Below are positions 2,680 through 5,512 of a DNA stretch of 5,512 nucleotides, in pieces (position 1 is the stretch's first letter; each line of letters begins with the position of its first letter). The stretch spans positions 1 to 5,512 of the forward strand of contig JAFTMQ010000124.1 in the NCBI GenBank assembly GCA_017452305.1, in the 5' to 3' direction. Origin of the DNA: Clostridia bacterium. Lineage in GTDB: Bacteria; Bacillota; Clostridia; Christensenellales; Borkfalkiaceae. The notes beneath the pieces are model-generated. The model was given only the letters and a program-made list of their open reading frames with translations, was not told where the DNA came from and did no database searches. Position numbers and translations under genes: made by a program.

Positions 2680-5512
2680 ATGAAGAAACAGTTTAAAAAG
2701 GTAATGCTTTCTGCATTGGTAACCGCGGCATTGGCTACGGCTTCCACGGCAACGATTTTTGCGGCTACGGCTAAGGCAGATGAAGTCGTTCCCCAAGCGG
2801 ACGCAACGAAATTTGAAATGGTAGACGGCGCAGCTATCCGTTTAACCAAGCCTTATGGCTTGCGTTTCATTGCGGAATTAGGCGCGGAGACGTATAACGA
2901 CTTGATGACGAAAGAAGCGGGCGTTACGAAGCAAATGGGTATGTTTATCGTCCCTTACGAGTATCTTAGCGACCCCACGAAATATGTAAACGGCGAGGCG
3001 GACGTTGCGGCGGGAAATTATCAAAATTTCAAGCAGTTCATCAACCACGTTTTCTATGATAGCACTGCGGATAATACCAGCGATCCCGACGGCTCGATTT
3101 ATCAAGTTAAAGGCCAGGACGTTTGGCGTGCAAACGGTGTTATCGCCAATTTAAAATTAAAAAATTTCGACAGAGAGTTTGTCGGTATTGCCTACATTGC
3201 GGAAACGGTGGGCGGCGTTACCACGTATACTTATGCGGATTTTGACGAAGAAAACGACGTAAGAAGTGCGGTTTACGTTGCCATCGAAGCGTATGACGAT
3301 TATAAAGATGACGACGATGCAATGGCAGTCTTTAATGATTACGCACATGGCGCACACCTCAACAGTATGTTCCCTGGTGAAATCGTGGAAATTACTAATG
3401 GGAGTGGTGCCGATAAAACGGTTTCTTACACGTATGGCGGCGAAACGTATGATACAATAGACGACTTGGTTGCTGAATGGTCGGACCCTACCTTTAGCGT
3501 TTTCTTTGATAAAGCGTCAAACATGCTGTTCATCGGCGGTAAATTATCCGTTGGATATACCCTTTACAATGGCGATTCCAACGGTGAAAAAATTGCATTC
3601 AACGACGCGCACGCAACTTGGTATTCTTCCAATGAAGGGGTTGCAACCGTCGATGAAAACGGCGTTGTAACGGCGGTTGGCGTAGGGCAAGCGACGATTA
3701 CCGCAAACTTTATGGGCGCGACGGCAACTTGCAAAATCACTGTTTTAGACGGCACGTTTGAAACGGTAAGCGAAGTGCCCAACTATATGTCGAATAAGTC
3801 GGGCAGAATTGAAAGCTTTGCTATCGTGGAAATGAACGGCAGTAAAGTATTGGAAGCAACGACGACGACAAGTTCCACTTCCGACGTCGGTGTATTCATC
3901 ACGACGGAAGCACTTGGCGCTATTTTTGCCGATCCCGACGTGGCTTATATGGCGTTTGATTTGAAGTCGGGCGCAACCAGAACGGGTAATAAGGTATATT
4001 ACCACGGCAACGGCGCATCTTCTTGGACACAATACGAAAACGGTAGTTATGATACCATTCCTACCGACGCGTTTAAGACCTACTATTTCCCTCGTTCGGA
4101 ATATGAAAATTGGGTAAACGCAGGCAAGGCGGAAGCGCGCTTCGTTATGATTGGCGGCAACTTGGTTTACGGCGGCGAAAAGTTCTATATTGACAATCTT
4201 CGCGGCGTAACGGAAGCGGAAAAGACGGCGGATTGGTATAGCTTTGAATACGGTGGTTTGAGAACCAACAACGGCAACTCACCTTTGTTCTATGAGCCGA
4301 GCAGCGGTTCGTGGAGTATTGCGTTTAGCAATATCAATTCGGCAACGGCAGGCTTTACAAGCGATATCGTTTCCGACGGTATCCGCGCGTTCAAGTTTAC
4401 CAAGCTTGCAGGCGACACCGCATTCAGCTTCAACCATAATACCGACACCACGATGGAAACGGCAATGAGAGCTGCGGGCTACGTTTCGCTTGATTTGTAC
4501 GTACCTGCAGGTTCGGATGCAAAGGTCGTTAAGAACGGTTTTTATAGCGCTTTGAAAGAAGGCTGGAACACCGTTTACGCAAAGGTGGACGCTACGGCAA
4601 ACGAATGGTTTAGATTTACCGACACGACGGCAAGCACGTACGTTGTGGATAATATTCAATTTATAACCGAAGAAGAATATTACGAAAACGCGTACAGCTT
4701 TGAATCGGGCGCAGGCGTTTTGCGTACCGCAGAAATCGGCGATTCTTCGACAAACGGCGGCGTATTCTACTACTACGGCGGCGCGGATATGACGGCAACC
4801 TACTCGTTTGCATTCCAAGAAGGCAATGGCAGTGGTGACGTAAACGTAATTAGCAATCCTCGCTTTGACAACACGATTACCCACAGCGGTGCATATTCGC
4901 TTGCCTTCGATAAGGGCAAGGGCTATATGTCCGTGCAAATGAGAAACGATAGTACCGCATTTGCAAAATTAAGTGGTGGCTTCTCCTTCTGGATTTATTC
5001 CACGACGGCAATCAACGGCACGACGGCAAACAACTTCATCAACGGCGAAAACGGCAAATTCAACGGCGGCGCAGTTATAACTATCCCTGCAAACACGTGG
5101 ACGCAGGTAGTCGTTACGGCGGCGGATATGAACCCTACCCGTTTCTTGATTATGCAAGGCAACTGGGCAGGTACCGTTTATATCGACGATATTCAACCGA
5201 TTGACGCAAGTGCGTTGAATACAATTACTTACAATGCAAACGGCGGCAACGTAACAAGCACCACGCAAACCGTAATGGATGGTGAGGCATATACGCTTGT
5301 AACGCCTACGGCTTATCGCGATTTCTTGGGTTGGAAGGATGCAAACGGCAACGTCGTTCCTATGAGCGGTGTTTGGACGTACGGCGACGTAACCTTGACG
5401 GCAAGCTATTCGGATAAAGTATCCTTTGAAAACGGCGGTGTACCTTCCTACTTCACGAAAGCAGGCTCTACGGAATCTCTTTCCGTGGTAAGCGGCGGTA
5501 CGGACGGCACCA
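2680..5512 (+). CDS. Large secreted modular protein, 5' portion: signal peptide, 'GLRF' domain, Big_2, three jelly-roll-like modules, InlB repeat; 3' end outside window
   Basis: The frame is open from ATG 2680 through the last base, 944 full codons with no stop. Residues 1-33 form a Sec signal peptide: K-K-Q-F-K-K, an Ala/Leu/Thr core, and A-K-A before D34 as the probable cleavage site. Residues 40-232 are a domain of no known name, with G-L-R-F (60-63), G-M-F-I-V-P (87-92), R-E-F-V-G-I-A-Y-I (165-173) and D-V-R-S-A-V-Y (193-199). I recall similar domains at the start of secreted proteins of gut Clostridia. Residues 281-356 are a Big_2 Ig-like domain (W-Y-S-S-N-E-G-V-A-T-V-D, G-V-V-T-A-V-G-V-G). 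Modules A (359-511), B (519-663) and C (668-841) follow, ending YIDN, YVVDN and YIDD. An InlB repeat is at 847-910, and a second module A begins at 912. It is paralogous to the upstream gene: 28 of 37 residues are identical by eye in one stretch of module C (714-750 here, 690-726 there). The predicted role is an extracellular binding protein or adhesin; no enzyme motif is seen. Confidence 0.92.
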   Translation, partial: MKKQFKKVMLSALVTAALATASTATIFAATAKADEVVPQADATKFEMVDGAAIRLTKPYGLRFIAELGAETYNDLMTKEAGVTKQMGMFIVPYEYLSDPTKYVNGEADVAAGNYQNFKQFINHVFYDSTADNTSDPDGSIYQVKGQDVWRANGVIANLKLKNFDREFVGIAYIAETVGGVTTYTYADFDEENDVRSAVYVAIEAYDDYKDDDDAMAVFNDYAHGAHLNSMFPGEIVEITNGSGADKTVSYTYGGETYDTIDDLVAEWSDPTFSVFFDKASNMLFIGGKLSVGYTLYNGDSNGEKIAFNDAHATWYSSNEGVATVDENGVVTAVGVGQATITANFMGATATCKITVLDGTFETVSEVPNYMSNKSGRIESFAIVEMNGSKVLEATTTTSSTSDVGVFITTEALGAIFADPDVAYMAFDLKSGATRTGNKVYYHGNGASSWTQYENGSYDTIPTDAFKTYYFPRSEYENWVNAGKAEARFVMIGGNLVYGGEKFYIDNLRGVTEAEKTADWYSFEYGGLRTNNGNSPLFYEPSSGSWSIAFSNINSATAGFTSDIVSDGIRAFKFTKLAGDTAFSFNHNTDTTMETAMRAAGYVSLDLYVPAGSDAKVVKNGFYSALKEGWNTVYAKVDATANEWFRFTDTTASTYVVDNIQFITEEEYYENAYSFESGAGVLRTAEIGDSSTNGGVFYYYGGADMTATYSFAFQEGNGSGDVNVISNPRFDNTITHSGAYSLAFDKGKGYMSVQMRNDSTAFAKLSGGFSFWIYSTTAINGTTANNFINGENGKFNGGAVITIPANTWTQVVVTAADMNPTRFLIMQGNWAGTVYIDDIQPIDASALNTITYNANGGNVTSTTQTVMDGEAYTLVTPTAYRDFLGWKDANGNVVPMSGVWTYGDVTLTASYSDKVSFENGGVPSYFTKAGSTESLSVVSGGTDGT
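2797..3375 (+). other. Unnamed N-terminal 'GLRF' domain, coding segment
   Basis: Residues 40-232 of the second large protein lie between the signal peptide and the Big_2 domain. The segment is mixed alpha/beta by appearance: an R-L-x-x-P-Y-G-L-R-F strand, a G-M-F-I-V-P-Y-E-Y-L strand/turn, a Y-x-N-F-K-Q-F-I-N-H segment, then N-F-D-R-E-F-V-G-I-A-Y-I and a likely helix from D193 onward (R-S-A-V-Y-V-A-I-E-A-Y). It ends in an acidic patch, D-Y-K-D-D-D-D (207-213). The conserved-looking Gly, Arg and Pro positions suggest a real fold of unknown function. Confidence 0.55.
3520..3747 (+). other. Big_2 (bacterial Ig-like group 2) domain, coding segment
   Basis: Residues 281-356 contain the hallmark pattern W-Y-S-S-N-E-G-V-A-T-V-D-E-N-G-V-V-T-A followed by G-V-G-Q-A-T-I-T-A and a closing C-K-I-T-V-L strand. 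Big_2 domains are extracellular spacers or adhesive modules. Only one copy is present in the visible part of this protein. Confidence 0.9.
3754..5202 (+). repeat. A-B-C module triplet, second copy (downstream protein)
   Basis: Module A is at about 3754-4212, B at 4234-4668 and C at 4681-5202, in the same order as at 948-2462. Landmark matches are T-[FY]-Y-F-x-R in A, D-[VL]-Y-V-P-[VA]-G in B, and E-G-N-G-x-G-D-V-N plus L-A-F-D-K-G-x-G-Y-M in C. Module C is the best conserved between the genes and A the least. In the part of module A where the first copy has its Asp-rich loops, this copy has a shorter Gly/Asn/Ser-rich segment. Confidence 0.75.
5218..5409 (+). repeat. InlB B-repeat / Listeria-Bacteroides repeat domain in the downstream protein
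   Basis: Residues 847-910 read N-T-I-T-Y-N-A-N-G-G, D-G-E-A-Y-T-L, F-L-G-W-K-D-A-N-G-N-V-V-P and V-T-L-T-A-S-Y. The nearest relative in the window is 735-944, which shares the unusual E/A-N-G-N-[LV]-V-P-x-[TS]-G-x-W stretch. It marks the boundary between the first A-B-C triplet and a second one. Confidence 0.9.
5413..5512 (+). repeat. Start of another module A (cut by window end)
   Basis: Residues 912-944 begin D-K-V-S-F-E-N-G-G-V-P-S-Y-F-T-K-A-G-S-T and align with the start of module A in the upstream gene (N-V-M-S-F-T-D-G-V-V-P-V-A-F-T-K-A-D-T-T). It therefore resembles the other gene's A module more closely than the first A module of its own protein, as judged by eye over about 28 residues. 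Confidence 0.75.

Noticed and set aside
3856..3872. ACG-rich runs (for example GCAACGACGACGACAAGT) as microsatellite or repeat elements
   Set aside because: They are short in-frame Thr/Ala codon runs reflecting heavy ACG use, scattered throughout both genes.
4279..4938. Antisense open frame (219 codons) opposite the second large gene
   Set aside because: Same register effect as above; the sense strand encodes clear A, B and C module motifs through this stretch.

Overview
The window carries a short cluster of plus-strand genes for large, secreted, modular surface proteins. In order: the 3' end of one gene (bases 1-2465), a 92-base gap with a strong hairpin, a 35-codon small ORF (2558-2665), and the 5' portion of a second large gene (2680 to beyond the window end). 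No RNA gene, CRISPR array, insertion sequence or phage gene is visible.

The domain types (Ig-like Big_2, InlB/Listeria-Bacteroides beta-grasp repeats, jelly-roll carbohydrate-binding-like sandwiches), a Sec signal peptide with a KK-rich start, and AAGGGA/AAAGGAG ribosome binding sites point to a Gram-positive, probably gut-dwelling member of the Clostridia. A Christensenellales-like lineage is a guess from coding style (heavy ACG, GCG and GGC use) and is not demonstrated.

The two large proteins are paralogues. Each contains the same ordered triplet of about 150-170 residue beta-rich modules, here called A, B and C. Each module ends in a Y-[IVC]-[IV]-D-[ND]-type strand typical of carbohydrate-binding jelly rolls. 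In the upstream protein the triplet follows four degenerate ~60-residue repeats and one canonical InlB-type repeat, and the protein stops directly after module C with no visible wall anchor. In the downstream protein the order is signal peptide, an unnamed ~190-residue 'GLRF' domain, Big_2, A-B-C, InlB repeat, then the start of another module A as the window ends. The repeating unit is therefore InlB-A-B-C.

The small ORF encodes an acidic peptide whose stop codon overlaps the ribosome binding site of the second large gene, so the two are probably translationally coupled. No enzyme active site is recognisable. The likely role is binding to glycans or another extracellular surface, inferred from fold-type motifs only. 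The most interesting items are the coupled small peptide with its upstream hairpin, the shared A-B-C triplet, and a pair of calcium-loop-like motifs found in only one paralogue.
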